Source: Yamagishiella unicocca (lineage: Eukaryota; Chlorophyta; Chlorophyceae; Chlamydomonadales; Volvocaceae). From it: a stretch of 64,000 nucleotides of DNA. This document shows positions 34,301 through 44,405 of this stretch, piece by piece (within the stretch, counting starts at the first letter, position 1; each line of letters begins with the position of its first letter). The DNA lies in NCBI GenBank assembly GCA_003116995.1, contig BDSL01000001.1, positions 1,488,001-1,552,000 of the forward strand, in the 5' to 3' direction. The notes under the pieces were generated by a model that was not told the DNA's origin, searched no databases, and saw nothing but the letters and a program-made list of their open reading frames with translations. A program made the position numbers and the translations under genes.

Positions 34301-36125
34301 TGGGGCGAGGGGTGACGAGGGGGAGGGGCCCCATGAGGGCGCGCGAGGCCGCTGTCCCGCCGTCGCGTGAGTAACGCCGGATAGACGTACGAGCGCCGTC
34401 AGCACATCCAATCAACCGCCGCGGCGACCGCATGCGTGTTACCTCCCGACGCTTCCGACTACGACCCCACACGACACCCGCGCCACCTTGGGGGGGCACT
34501 GCGATGGCGGTGTCGCGATGGTGACGACGTGATGGCGGTGACGTCATGGTGGTGCTGCCTGCAGATGGACCAAGGGGGCGTTCGAGGAGGGGCCGGAGGG
34601 CAGCGCCGCCGGCGCGCTGGCTCCGCTGCCCTCCCTGGAGTCCGCCCGCGCCGCGCTGGACGCCAACACGCTGCGCCACTGCGAGGGCCAGACGGCGCAC
34701 CACGTGCTGGTGGCGGGGCCCAGCGGCACCGGCAAGAGCGCCATGCTGTGGGACTACACGCTGGCTGGGGGTAGGTGCGGGGGAAGGGGTGCAGAAGAAG
34801 AACCGGTTGCTCGATGTGGGAAGTGTAGCTGGTGCATAGCCTTCGGACACCTGGTCGCGTGCGTATGCTGGTGGACTAGTATTGACTGCCGAAAACTCTG
34901 TGAAAGAGGGGCGGGAGGAAAGCAATGTCAGGGTTGTTGTTGGACACGGAAGGACCGGCACGGATTGCAGGCCACCGCTCTCCAAGCCGAATTTCGCTAT
35001 CGAGACCCAGGGCTGAGGGGAGCGTTGGCTGGTCGTGAAAACTATAATGGGACTGGGCCTTTTGAACGAAGACCCGCGAGGGCCCGATCTCTCCCACTGC
35101 CCCTCCGTCTGCTCCTGCGTCTTCCCTTGCTCCTCCATTTCCTCAAACCTGCGCCCACCCACGAACTGGGGAAAACACTTTCCCCTTGCCCCCAAAATCT
35201 ACTGCCACCACCACAACCACCACAACCACAACCACCACAACCACCACCATCCCCGGCACCGCAGCTCGCGACAAGGGGCTGCGGCTGGTTGACGTGGGCG
35301 GCTCGGAGCTGGGCAACATCCTGGAGGCCGCCCGGGGCTGCGGGCGCTACCCGCGGCTGCGCTTCGTGTTGTCGGCTGACCACGTGGACTTCCCGCTGAG
35401 GGGGGCGGCGGCGGCGGACCTCATGAGCGGCCTGGCGGGCTCGGGCCCCAGCGGCTGGCCAAGTAACACGCTGCTGGTGAGCGGGGGAGCCGCCGCAGCA
35501 GCGGGGCTGGACGCGGGGAGCGAGGGGAGTAAGCTTGGGGTCGAGGGTTGTGAGGAAAGGCCGTGTGCTAGGGAGCCGTGGGGAGGGCAGGTTTGGTGCG
35601 GGGTGAGTGTGTATGTCGTGGAGGCCGTGGGGCGTGTTGCCGTAGCGGGGGCTGGCGGTTTTCCTCGCATGTGATTCCCGTGCGTCATCTTGGGAGTGGG
35701 AGGCGCTGGAGTGGCATAACGGCACTGAAGCAATGTTGCGCCCTTTTCCTCTGTAGCGAGCTGAAGAACAGGCTATGGAGATCGGGTTTTGCTTGGGCTG
35801 ATCCCTCTTCACCTGCTTTCAACCGCTCTTAACCGCTTCCGCGCGGCTCCGAACCCCGGTTTTTGTCTTGCCACAGTACATGGGGGTCTCCAGCTCTTCC
35901 ACTCTGGCGTTCGACTCGGTCGTGAGCCGCTTTGGACTCATCCTGACGACCAAGGAAATGACGGAGGACGAGTTCGGTGGCACGCTGCGGCAGGTGGCGG
36001 GCGAGGACGCGGCCAAGCTCAGCGATGAGGACGTTGCGTACGCGGTCGATTGGGCGCGGAAGCAGAGCGGGGGCCTGTCGGTGCGGAGCGCAGTGCACTA
36101 CGTGCGCCGGGCGCGGACGGGATAG
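31380..36125 (+). CDS. DUF815-family P-loop ATPase, probably plastid-targeted
   Basis: Supported exons: 31380 to about 31541 (leader), one ending 32426, 32696-32791, one starting 33149, 34032-34287, 34565-34770, 35265-35476, 35877-36125; joins between 31541 and 32285 and near 33280-34030 are unresolved. The leader is basic with an RLNRQVLKVQA stretch before an acidic FDFGDDD, like a chloroplast transit peptide. The core matches DUF815: TLRWTKGAFEEG, an NT-xx-H block, Walker A LVAGPSGTGKSAMLWDY, GLRLVDVGGSELGNILEAA, RFVLSADHVDFPLR at the Walker B position, and SRFGLILTTKEM near the end. Walker B reads A-D-H where bacterial members usually have D-D, so ATP hydrolysis may be altered. DUF815 is a largely bacterial family of unknown function. 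An ordinary AAA+ protein is the alternative, but the order of motifs favours DUF815. Confidence 0.72.
33571..33812. repeat. GGAGGCGGGTGGCGGGTGGGTGGCTGGA minisatellite with (GGCT)n core
   Basis: A G-rich array of about 28-bp imperfect units with an embedded run of about eight GGCT units (33620-33663). It is open in all plus-strand frames because stops are rare in the unit, producing spurious Trp/Gly ORFs. It lies between DUF815 gene exons. Confidence 0.9.
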
Positions 36126-36493
36126 ACGCTGGATAGGCCGCGCCCTGACGCGCGCGTCAGAAGGGTGTTGCGTTGAGGCCATTTCGTGAGTGAGGTCGGA
36201 GGAGGTCACTATACCTAATTGTGTACCTTTCTTTTTAAATCTCGGGTCGATCGAGGCCCAAGGCGATGCTGCCGTCCGGATGGCCCCAACGTGCAATGCG
36301 TGTATGATAATATTGCAGAATATCACCTGGTACGGCTCTAGTTAATTATGCGTAGCACTATTATACAAACTCTTTAGGTTCCGAGTTTGGATAACGGCGA
36401 AGCCACGACCATTGAACCTGTGCCGATACCACCAGCCGGAGCGCGCGCAGCCAAAAGTGACGAAGGAAGAGGGTTGCTGCCGACGACGTATAA
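36126..36493. other. DUF815 3' region and promoter of the acylated-protein gene
   Basis: No gene is seen. The sequence is AT-richer than its neighbours (e.g. 36290-36370). A TATAAA string at 36489-36494 overlaps the next start codon and so is unlikely to be its TATA box. Confidence 0.4.
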
Positions 36494-37733
36494 ATGGGGA
36501 ATATACTAAGTAAGCCTTAACCGGTCGCGACTGAACCGCGATGGTGCGCAGCTGTCTGGTAGCTCGATCCCGTGCACGAGTGCCCGAACGCGCGATTCGA
36601 TTCTCTTTGCAGGCCTGTGCTGCCCACAATATGGTGTTGGCGATGATGGAGGCAAGGAGGAGCCGCTCTTGGCGGGAAGAAGCGAAGTGCCAACTGCCCC
36701 GGCTGCCCATCCTGGCGTCCAGGAGCATATGCAGCGAGGCGGCGAGGTTGTAGCGAATCCCGTGCTTACTTCTGGAGCAGGAGCCACAGGCGGGCACGTC
36801 CCGACAGACGCCGTCACGCCGCCGCCAGCGGCCCCGCCATCCGCAGTTCCGATTGCGAAGGCAGTACCCGAGGTGCTGCCTGCCCCGCATCCGACGCCCG
36901 CATCCGTCCCACCGGCCATTGCCGCAGCTTCCGAGCGTCCAGCGACGGTTGCGGCGGTTGCGGCCGCAGAATCGCACAGCGTGCCCGCAGCACCTGTAGT
37001 GGTCATTACAGAAGCTCCCCCGGTCCCCACCGCTACCACGCCTGTTACATCCGCGGCTCCCACTGGGGCGCCGAGCGCACCAGCAACTCCCCCGGCTGCA
37101 GCGCCGACGGCCCTCTCCTCTGAGACCTCCGCCGCCTCGAGTCGCGCCAGGTCCCCCTCGGCGCCATCCGATGTGCACTTGCGGCGCAGCGACTCGCCCC
37201 AGCACCCAGCGGTGATGATCTCCAAGCCCAGGTCTCCTGCGACAACTGCGGTTGCTGCCACATCTGCCGCCGCCGTCCCCGCCGTTCCATCCCTCCCAAC
37301 GCCCGTCGCCGCTTCATCCAGCCATGACAGCGCCAGTTCCAGCAGTGCAGCGACGGAAGCAGTGGGCGCGGCGGCGCCGGAGCCAGTTGCGGTGCCGCAA
37401 GCCCCAGTCGCCACCCTTGCTCCGGAACCCATCTTGGAGGCGGAAACGACCACCTCTTCAGCCGCCGTACCCGAACCCGCTGCCGTTGCCGCCAGCGCTG
37501 CGTCCTCAGCACCGGCATTGGTAGCGGGAATGTCGGCGGTCCACCCAGCAGTCGCCCCCCCGGCCGAGCCCGTGCCCGAGACCGCGGCGAGCGGTGCGGG
37601 CCAGCAGGACGGGGAGGAGGGGGGCAACGGCGAGGAGGAGCTGATGGGCGCTTCGGGTGCAACCAGCAGCGCGCCAGCCGGGGCCACCAAGAAGAAGAAG
37701 AGCCGGGGCGGCAAGAAGAATAAGAAGAAGTAG
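36494..37733 (+). CDS. predicted N-myristoylated/palmitoylated Ala-Pro-rich protein
   Basis: Two exons, 36494-36509 (only 16 coding nt) and 36613-37733, give 378 residues. The join uses GTAAGC as donor and TTTGCAG as acceptor in matching phase, and yields an N-terminus MGNILSLCCPQYG. Gly2 followed by a small residue at position 6 fits N-myristoylation, and Cys8-Cys9 fits palmitoylation, so membrane anchoring is likely (inference). Most of the protein is Ala/Pro/Ser/Val/Thr-rich and disordered, with RSPSAPSDVHLRRSDSP as a possible phosphorylated block; it ends in a Lys-rich tail (KKKKSRGGKKNKKK). No domain is recognised. The long minus-strand ORF over the same bases is a shadow. An alternative start at ATG 36541 does not lead into the main frame. 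Confidence 0.65.
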
Positions 37734-38028
37734 AAGAGCGGTACCGGCGCGACGATTGGTATGCATGGCCGTTCGCATTTGCCAGGCTTGGCTCTTGATC
37801 GCACGATGATCGTGCAGGCGGAGCATCCTCAGTGCCTGATAAACACTGCGGGGGAGGTGTATAAAAAACCGTTTTACGCAACGGGACAGGATAGTTGGCG
37901 CATGGTCGTCGGAGCGGGGGAGGGGGTTAGTTTTGGCACAATTACAGGTAGACAGCTCGACAACACCTTGAACAAAAGCGGTGTCGTTCCGGAGGTTCCG
38001 GAGTTGTGGGTTGGTGCGGAGCTGAGCA

Positions 38029-38528
38029 GGTTCCGGGGCCCCGGCTGCTGCTGCCGGACGGCCATGCGTTGGCGTATGACTCCAGAGAGCAGCTACAGGT
38101 GCGGGCTGTTGAGCTGGCTTCAAGACGCGTGTTGGCGGCATTGAGGAAGTTGGGGCATTGCTTGCACTCTGCCGTTGGGCGTGTAGCGGTCCAGGTAGCC
38201 AGGCGGCAGTCTGCCGGTAGTAGGGACACTATGTCGCTGAAGTGGAGCTCGAGAAATAACATACGTTTTGCGTCCCTTAGCAAATAAGATTGGCTTTCGC
38301 ACGGGAACAAACTCCGGCCCAGCAGCCGCAATTCATCGCACGCATCCTCCGCTCCACTGCTGGCTACCGCACCACTTCTCATTTCGCAGTGCTGTTGCTG
38401 GAGTGGAGAGTGAGCCTGGACACACGGACTTACCAGACGCCGTCTCGGACACGGCTTCCACTTCTTTTGCACTTGTCATTATCCTCAACGTGTTGGTCTG
38501 CTGCTGCACACGTGTGCTGCTGGCACCA
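38029..38528 (+). CDS. candidate small gene with C-terminal membrane segment (weak)
   Basis: A segment after the acceptor-like GAGCAG (38025-38028) reads VPGPRLLLPDGHALAYDSRE and stays open to 38287. A second segment after TTTCGCAG (about 38389) reads an acidic stretch followed by FALVIILNVLVCCCTRVLLAP and a stop at 38526-38528, which would be a C-terminal membrane anchor with three cysteines. I could not find a phase-consistent donor linking them, nor a start codon. These bases may instead be 3' UTR. Confidence 0.25.
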
Positions 38529-38555
38529 TGACGCTGTCGACCCGTGACCAGCATG

Positions 38556-38560
38556 TTACA
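38556..38560 (-). terminator. polyadenylation signal TGTAA (minus strand) for CFAP69
   Basis: TTACA on the plus strand, 264 nt past the CFAP69 stop, correct orientation. Confidence 0.5.
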
Positions 38561-38823
38561 GCGGTCGCCGGGTTGGCTCGCAGGAGCAGCGTACAGTTGG
38601 CGTCATGCAATCTAATAGTCCAGCCACTCATACAGTCATACTCAATGCCGGTATGTTCATGTACGAACCGTGCACGTGGCCGGCTGAATTTCCGCACGCT
38701 GCGCGCCGCGGCCGCCGTGTGCGGCCCCCCTCCCCTCCCCTCCCCTCCCCTCCCCTGCGACGTCTCAGATCCCCACGCTCTCAGACCTCCGCGGACGTAG
38801 CCCAGCCCAGCCCAGCCCGCCCC

Positions 38824-41800
38824 TCAGTCGTCGGCCCCGTGCTGGAACTCGAAGCTCTGTAGGCTGTTCTTCAGCATGGTCGCCTTCTGCTCCTTCGCTC
38901 GCCGCATCTCCTCCAGCGTCAGCGGCGTCCGCTCCTGCAGCTGGATGTGGCGGTACTCCGCCTCCAGCTTGGCCTGCGAGCGCATGCCGTCGAACAGCTT
39001 CGCCTCCGCCGCCCGGAGGCCCTCCTGCGCGCGACCCAGCAGCCGCGCCTGCGTCTCCCGCACCGCCACCGCCAGGCTCTCGGACAGCTCTATACCCGAC
39101 TCCAGCCGGATCCTGAGGGTTACCGAGGGCAGCGGCTGCAGGGTCAAGTCCCCGGGGTGCTGGCGGCTTTACAGCCGGTAAGGAGCGTACAGTTGGTAGC
39201 ACGCAAGCCCCGTTTGCGCATGGTACCTTACCCAGGGACCGCACCGTTGTGCCCCGTCTGCGCCTCCATGCCCTCCCGGCTCAGCCAGATGCCCTCCCGG
39301 CATAGCGCACTCAGCCGCCAGAGGCCCTCTGATGTAAGGGTCTGCCTGCCCCCTTCCCTGCCCTGGTCGCCGCACCTGTCGGGGGCCGTGGGTCGCATGT
39401 CGCTCGCATCGAAGTCCGCCTGTATGGACCGCCACATGTCACCTTGCCGGAACTTGGCGTACTTTTCTACCGCCGCCAGGATGGCGTGGTCGCGCTTGTC
39501 CAGGTAGGGGCAGGCGTCGAAGCCGACGAGCTTGAAGACGCCGTAGATCTTGGCCAGGACCACCTCGCCCGCCAGGTTGTCCAGCATCAGCTGCAGGGCG
39601 GGGGCGAGGGCACGTGTCAGCATGCACAATGCTATCGCCAACGCTGTCGAGACACTGCGCAGGCCGGGCACGTTTGCGGGTCGCATACGTCAACGAGCAC
39701 CGATGATCGGCACTGACATGGCACGGTCGTCACGCGAGCGTCGCATAAACCCTGGAGCAAGGGTGATGCCCGCGGTGATGCCAGGTCCAGCGCCGTGAAA
39801 CAGAACCACAGACCCCGGCAGCCAGGCCGCGGAGTAGTCCGTTTCCGACTTCCCCGCAGCGCCGCCTGGGTCCCTCTCCCCATTTTCCTCTTGAGTGCCG
39901 ACCTGCGGGCTGCCTCTCAACCTTCCCAGCTTCTCACCGCCACGACTTCCTTCTTCGCGGGGCTCATGTTGCCGTACGCCACGTTCTCCTGCGGCAGCCA
40001 CTTGGTGCGCTTCTCCAGCCCCGCCAGCGGCCGGGCCGTGTTGGCCAGCAGCCCGTCCGGACCGCTCATGCCGCGAAGCGTGTCCTCCTCCTGCGCACGC
40101 AGCCACACGACACCACACATCACGCCCCATCGCCGCAGAGCAACAATCGGTGGGGATATCGCTGGGATCCCAGCCGCCGCGTCGGAGCTGCAGAGACACG
40201 TACGCGTCATTCAGACAGCGTGCAGCGACAGCGACGCTCACGCCGGCACACTTGTCACTTTCCACCGCCATTGCGAGCATCCTTTTCCCCGAAGAGGTCC
40301 TCCTTTTTTTCAATCGTATCCACTTGAGCCTGGCTGCGACAAGCCGAAGTCCCTCCCGCGCCCTCGCTGCCGCGCAGCGCCCCTGCCATCCCCTGCCCCG
40401 CCCTGCCGCCTCACCATCCACAACGACAGCAGCATGTGAGCCGCCGTCTGCTTGTTGACATCCGACAGCCAGTCGTGGAAGAAGTTGTGGCTGCGGGTGT
40501 TCTCCAGCAGGTCGGACAACACCCTGATGGCCACGGGCCTGCAGGTCGCAGAAGTGGGCGCCCGCGGGCGGAGAAGCTCAGAGTCGGGCACGTCTGGGAA
40601 TTCCGCGGTCCACCGAACCACCGTAACGGCTTCTGGCGGCGACCCTTGCGCCGCAGCGCTGCTTTCCCAGAGCCCACTCCCCATCCTGCCAAGCCCGCCC
40701 GCCAGGCGGCCCAGGCTCCTTTTCCCACCGACTCCGCCTTCACGCCCCACACCCCACTTTCCCCCACCGCCGCACCTGTGCCCCTTGTTGCCCGACTCGA
40801 GGTGGTTTAGGATGAGGTCCATGCCCTGGTCCACCAGGAAGCGAGCCGTGCTCTTGCGGTCGGGGATCACCGCCGCCCAGATGCAGTCCAGCACGGCCAC
40901 CGCGTAGGGCGCCGGCAGCAGCGGGTCCATTCCCCGCAGCTTGGCCAGCGACGACAGCAACACCGCCACACCGCCCGCCTTACGCAGCCGCCGCTGGTTC
41001 TCCGCATGCACCGTGCACAGCGCCGACAGGCACAGCAGCGCGAAGTGGCGCACGGGCTCGGGCTGGCCGCCGCCCGCGGCACCGCCGCCGCCGCTGCCGC
41101 CGAAGCTGCCCAACTTGGCGCTGCTTCCGCCGGCGCTATGACCCATGGTTCCGCCGCCGGCGCCGCTGCCAACGCTGTCGCCGACCACGCCCAGCAGCAC
41201 GGGTATGAGCCCCGCGACGCCGAACGAGTCGCGCGACTCGGGCACCAGAGTGAACAGGCGGTGCAGGTGGCGCAGGGCCGCCTCTAGGTGCACAGCCCCC
41301 GGGGAGGAGGCCACGAAGGCCAGCAGCGCCGCCGGGCCGCCGGCTCGCTCGTACTCGTCTGGGCACAGCGGCGACAGCGAGTGCAGCTTGGAAAGCGCAG
41401 CGGAGCGTAGCGTGGCTAGCTGGTCGGGGTTCCAGCGCCGTACCGCCGGGTGGCTGTCACCCACGCTGACGTAGAGCAGCAGCACGCGCATGAAGCCGCC
41501 GGCCACCGCGGCCTCCAGCACCTCGGGCAGCAGGCAGCCGTGCACCAGCGCGCCCCACACCAGCAGTCGCAGCTCGTGGTCGAGCGCGTCTGTGGTGAGC
41601 GCGTAGCCGGCGACGAGGTCGGGCCGGGTGGCGAGCTCGGGCGAGGTGGCGGCGGCGAGCAGGCCGTCAAAGGCGCCGGCGAAGGAGGCAGCGGCGCGGA
41701 AGTCCGGCGCCTCCAGCAGCAGGTTCACGACCACCGTCACATCGTTGCGGAGCTCCTTGTCGGCCTTGCTGAAGCCGCTCAGCAGCAGCGACCGCAGCAG

Positions 41801-43934
41801 CCCCGCGAGCGCGTCCGCCAGCAGCTGCACGACCGGCGCGTCGACGTCAGCGGCGGCGGCCTCAGCGGCGGCGGCATCCCCTGCGGCGGTGCTGTCCGGC
41901 AACTCGGCGTCCCCGAGCCGCAGGTCTGGGGTGTCCCCGAAGTCCTCCAGTTGCTGGTGGCTGCCGCGCAAACTGAAGACGGTGGCCGTGGCTCCTTCCG
42001 GCAGCTGCTGCCAGTCCTCGTAGTGGTCGTCAGGGTCGTGCTCGGCCAAACCCCCGCCGTCGCCCAACCCCAACCCCAACCCTCCGACGCTCCCCCGAGA
42101 TGAACCCACGTCGTGGCCGGCGTCCGACGTCTCTTCCGCTGCTGAGATGCGCCTAGACGCGCTCCCGAACGACGCCGCCGCCCCTAGCTCATCGCCGCCG
42201 CCGCCACCCGCCGCGTCGCCGTTACTCCCCGGCCCCGCCGCGGCTTCCCCGCCGTCAGCTCCGCCGCGCCCGCCGCCGCCGCGCGCCAGCGCCTGCAGCG
42301 ACGGCAGCGGCCGCGACAGCATGGTGCGCACCAGCGGCGCATGCTCCACCACGTTCCACGTCAGCTCCGCCGCCATGCACGTGGTTTCGGAGTGCGCCCC
42401 TCGCGCGAGCAGCGCCGCCAGGCACTGCAGCACCCCCGACTCCACCATGCTGGTGCAGTTGTCTGCGTTGTACGACAGTGCCAGCAGGGCGCCCGTCAGC
42501 GGACTGGCCAGCGCGCGGGCTGCCTCGTCGGCCGCCGCCGCCGGGTCCTGGTCCGCCAGCAGGGACCTCGCCAGCGCCGTGATGACGTCCGTCACGACGC
42601 CACTCTTGTTGAGCAGGCTGGGGCGGGTGGGACAAGGTGGAGGCGGACCAGGGCGCGCAGAAAGGTGGAGGCGGGCCAAGGCGCGCAGACCTCGTACGGG
42701 TAGGCCGGAGTCACGGGAACGCGCAGGGCCGGAAGGCGGCGGGGGAGGAGGAAAATTGCAGCCGCGCGCACCACGTAGGCTCGTGCTGGGCGGTGCACGG
42801 TGAGCTGGGAGCTAGATTTCGGAGCTGGACAGCATCAGGTACCGCAGTGGTCCCTAGCGTGCGAGAGCTTGCGGCTGGTTTGAGGTTGTGCTGGAGGGTG
42901 CTGGGCGGAGAGTGTGGCCCGCGCGCATCGGGGCACAGACAACTGCACGGCAGTACGACTTCACGCTTCAGGAATCCAGTGCGCAATCCAGTGCGCAATC
43001 CGGAACCCGATTCGCGGGGTGACATGATCCGCAGCAGCTGTTAATTTCGTCTGTATTGCGGACCTGTGATCCCCTCAGCTGCCAGGCGGCCTTGGGCGCT
43101 CAGCCAACCCTTGGCCAGGCCCACCGACCCACGGGCCATTTTCATCATGTTTGGCCTACCTCTGGTTCGTATGGTACTGCCGCTGGGTCCCCTCCGGCTC
43201 CGCCTGAGGCTGTGCCAAATCCAACACGTTGGGCCTGTTGCCGTATGCGTTGGCGAAGGTCGTGATCATCTGCGCCGCAAGATTGAGAGGGGGCGGAGTG
43301 CCTTGGTGGAGCGGGGGTGTGTGCCCGCGCTGTGGGCCTCATGTGAGCAAAAGAGCTGAGCACTGGAGTCCTTTCGAAAGCCCTGGAGTGGTTCCAACCG
43401 CTACATACCTGTGCGGCGACGATGTGCAACTGTAACGGCAGACCAGCCGTGCGGAGTATGCTCCCGACGGCCGCAAGCACGTTCGTGATGTGATTCAACA
43501 TCTTGAACTCATCCGTTGCCGTGCGGCGGATGAACGGCTTGCCAAGCATACTGCGAGCGCGAATGACGAGCTTTGTGTGGAAGCTGTCGGAGACGCGACC
43601 ATAGACATGTGCCGCGGGGAGCCGCGCACCCAACGAGCCCTGCTTTGCTACGTCGACGACCGCCCATCACAATGCAATACCTGAGAAGTTCGCAGAGTGG
43701 TTCTACGAACAATGAGCTGCCGCGCTTAAGCAGCGCGACGCTGAGCTCCAGCACCTGCTGCACCTTTGGCAGGTCGCGGATTGCGAAGCCATTTGGATTG
43801 TTGCGACATAGCCTATTGATAGCTGCGACGTGCCGTTCATATAGGTCTGCTGAGTTGGGGCCTGTAAACAGAGCAATCACTTTGTCCAGCTCCACGGCCG
43901 GCCCGCTAGAAGCCATCGATGCATCCATTTTCAA
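38824..43934 (-). CDS. CFAP69: cilia- and flagella-associated protein 69 (CFAP69)
   Basis: Exons 43934-43681, 43583-43409, 43269-43160, 42617-40776, 40538-40415, 40090-39938, 39590 to about 39240, and about 39135-38824; roughly 1,106 residues. The family is an armadillo-like helical protein of the axonemal central apparatus needed for motility. Diagnostic segments in the right order: AVLDCIWAAVIPDRKSTARF, LILNHLESGNKGHR, the helix with LENTRSHNFFHDWL, QTAAHMLLSLWM, then LAKIYGVFKLVGF and FRQGDMWRSIQADF with RPTAPDR close behind, and a Glu/Lys-rich C-terminal helix. The large exon contains Gly/Ala/Ser-rich insertions absent from animal proteins, explaining the extra length over about 940 residues. 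The join into the last exon is in frame only with a weak GT-CCCT donor at 39239; a better donor at 39235 is out of phase. An alternative start is the Met three codons in (MDAS). Confidence 0.88.
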
Positions 43935-44405
43935 GTGATGAACACCAGAAAATGCTAAGACAACGCCATTTCGTTTAACGTTTAACTATCTTACTCGAAG
44001 GCGGAGCGGACATGTATACTAGTTTCTACCAGGAGACATACAACTTTGAGACCTGCCATTTCCACTACAGGATGGAGAATGGGAAGCTGCCTCAGTGCAC
44101 ACCGCCGTGCGCATTGGTCGTTGTCGTACAGGAATGGTATGTGCTGGCGTTTGATTCGCTTCATGGCACAGCTCTACCTTTATTATCACGCGCATTACCA
44201 CACGCTGCTCTAGGGCTATACGGGGCTGAGTAAGGGATTGAAGGGCTTTGCGTCTCGTAGGACCCAGCCGACAACCAGACATAGGAGCCACTGTTGACGT
44301 CCCTGCTCTAGCCTGATTACACTGTTAGACCAATGCCGAGTCTAATATGCTGGTGAACGGCTTAGGAAATTGAGCAGTCGCGATTGTTTGTCCTCGGTAG
44401 CTAGA
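43935..44405. promoter_or_regulatory. divergent promoter region: CFAP69 and ankyrin kinase
   Basis: 471 bp between opposing start codons, AT-richer than the flanking exons. No element assigned. An ORF in frame with the kinase runs back to 44370 without an ATG. Confidence 0.4.

Larger units (their letters stand above)
37734..38823. other. interval with a weakly supported small gene
   Basis: This lies between the acylated-protein gene (+) and the CFAP69 stop (-). TTACA at 38556-38560 is TGTAA on the minus strand and probably ends the CFAP69 transcript. Between 38029 and 38528 there are exon-like segments on + (see separate entry). A short CCCCT/CCCTC run occurs at 38730-38756. Confidence 0.5.

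Noticed and set aside
33443..34315. 290-codon plus-strand ORF over the 33.6-kb repeat
   Set aside because: The Trp/Gly/Ala run is the translation of the G-rich minisatellite; only the part after 34032 is a real DUF815 exon.
36506..37804. 432-codon minus-strand ORF
   Set aside because: Antisense shadow of the Ala/Pro-rich protein; its Phe/Leu-rich start is just the complement of the lysine tail codons.
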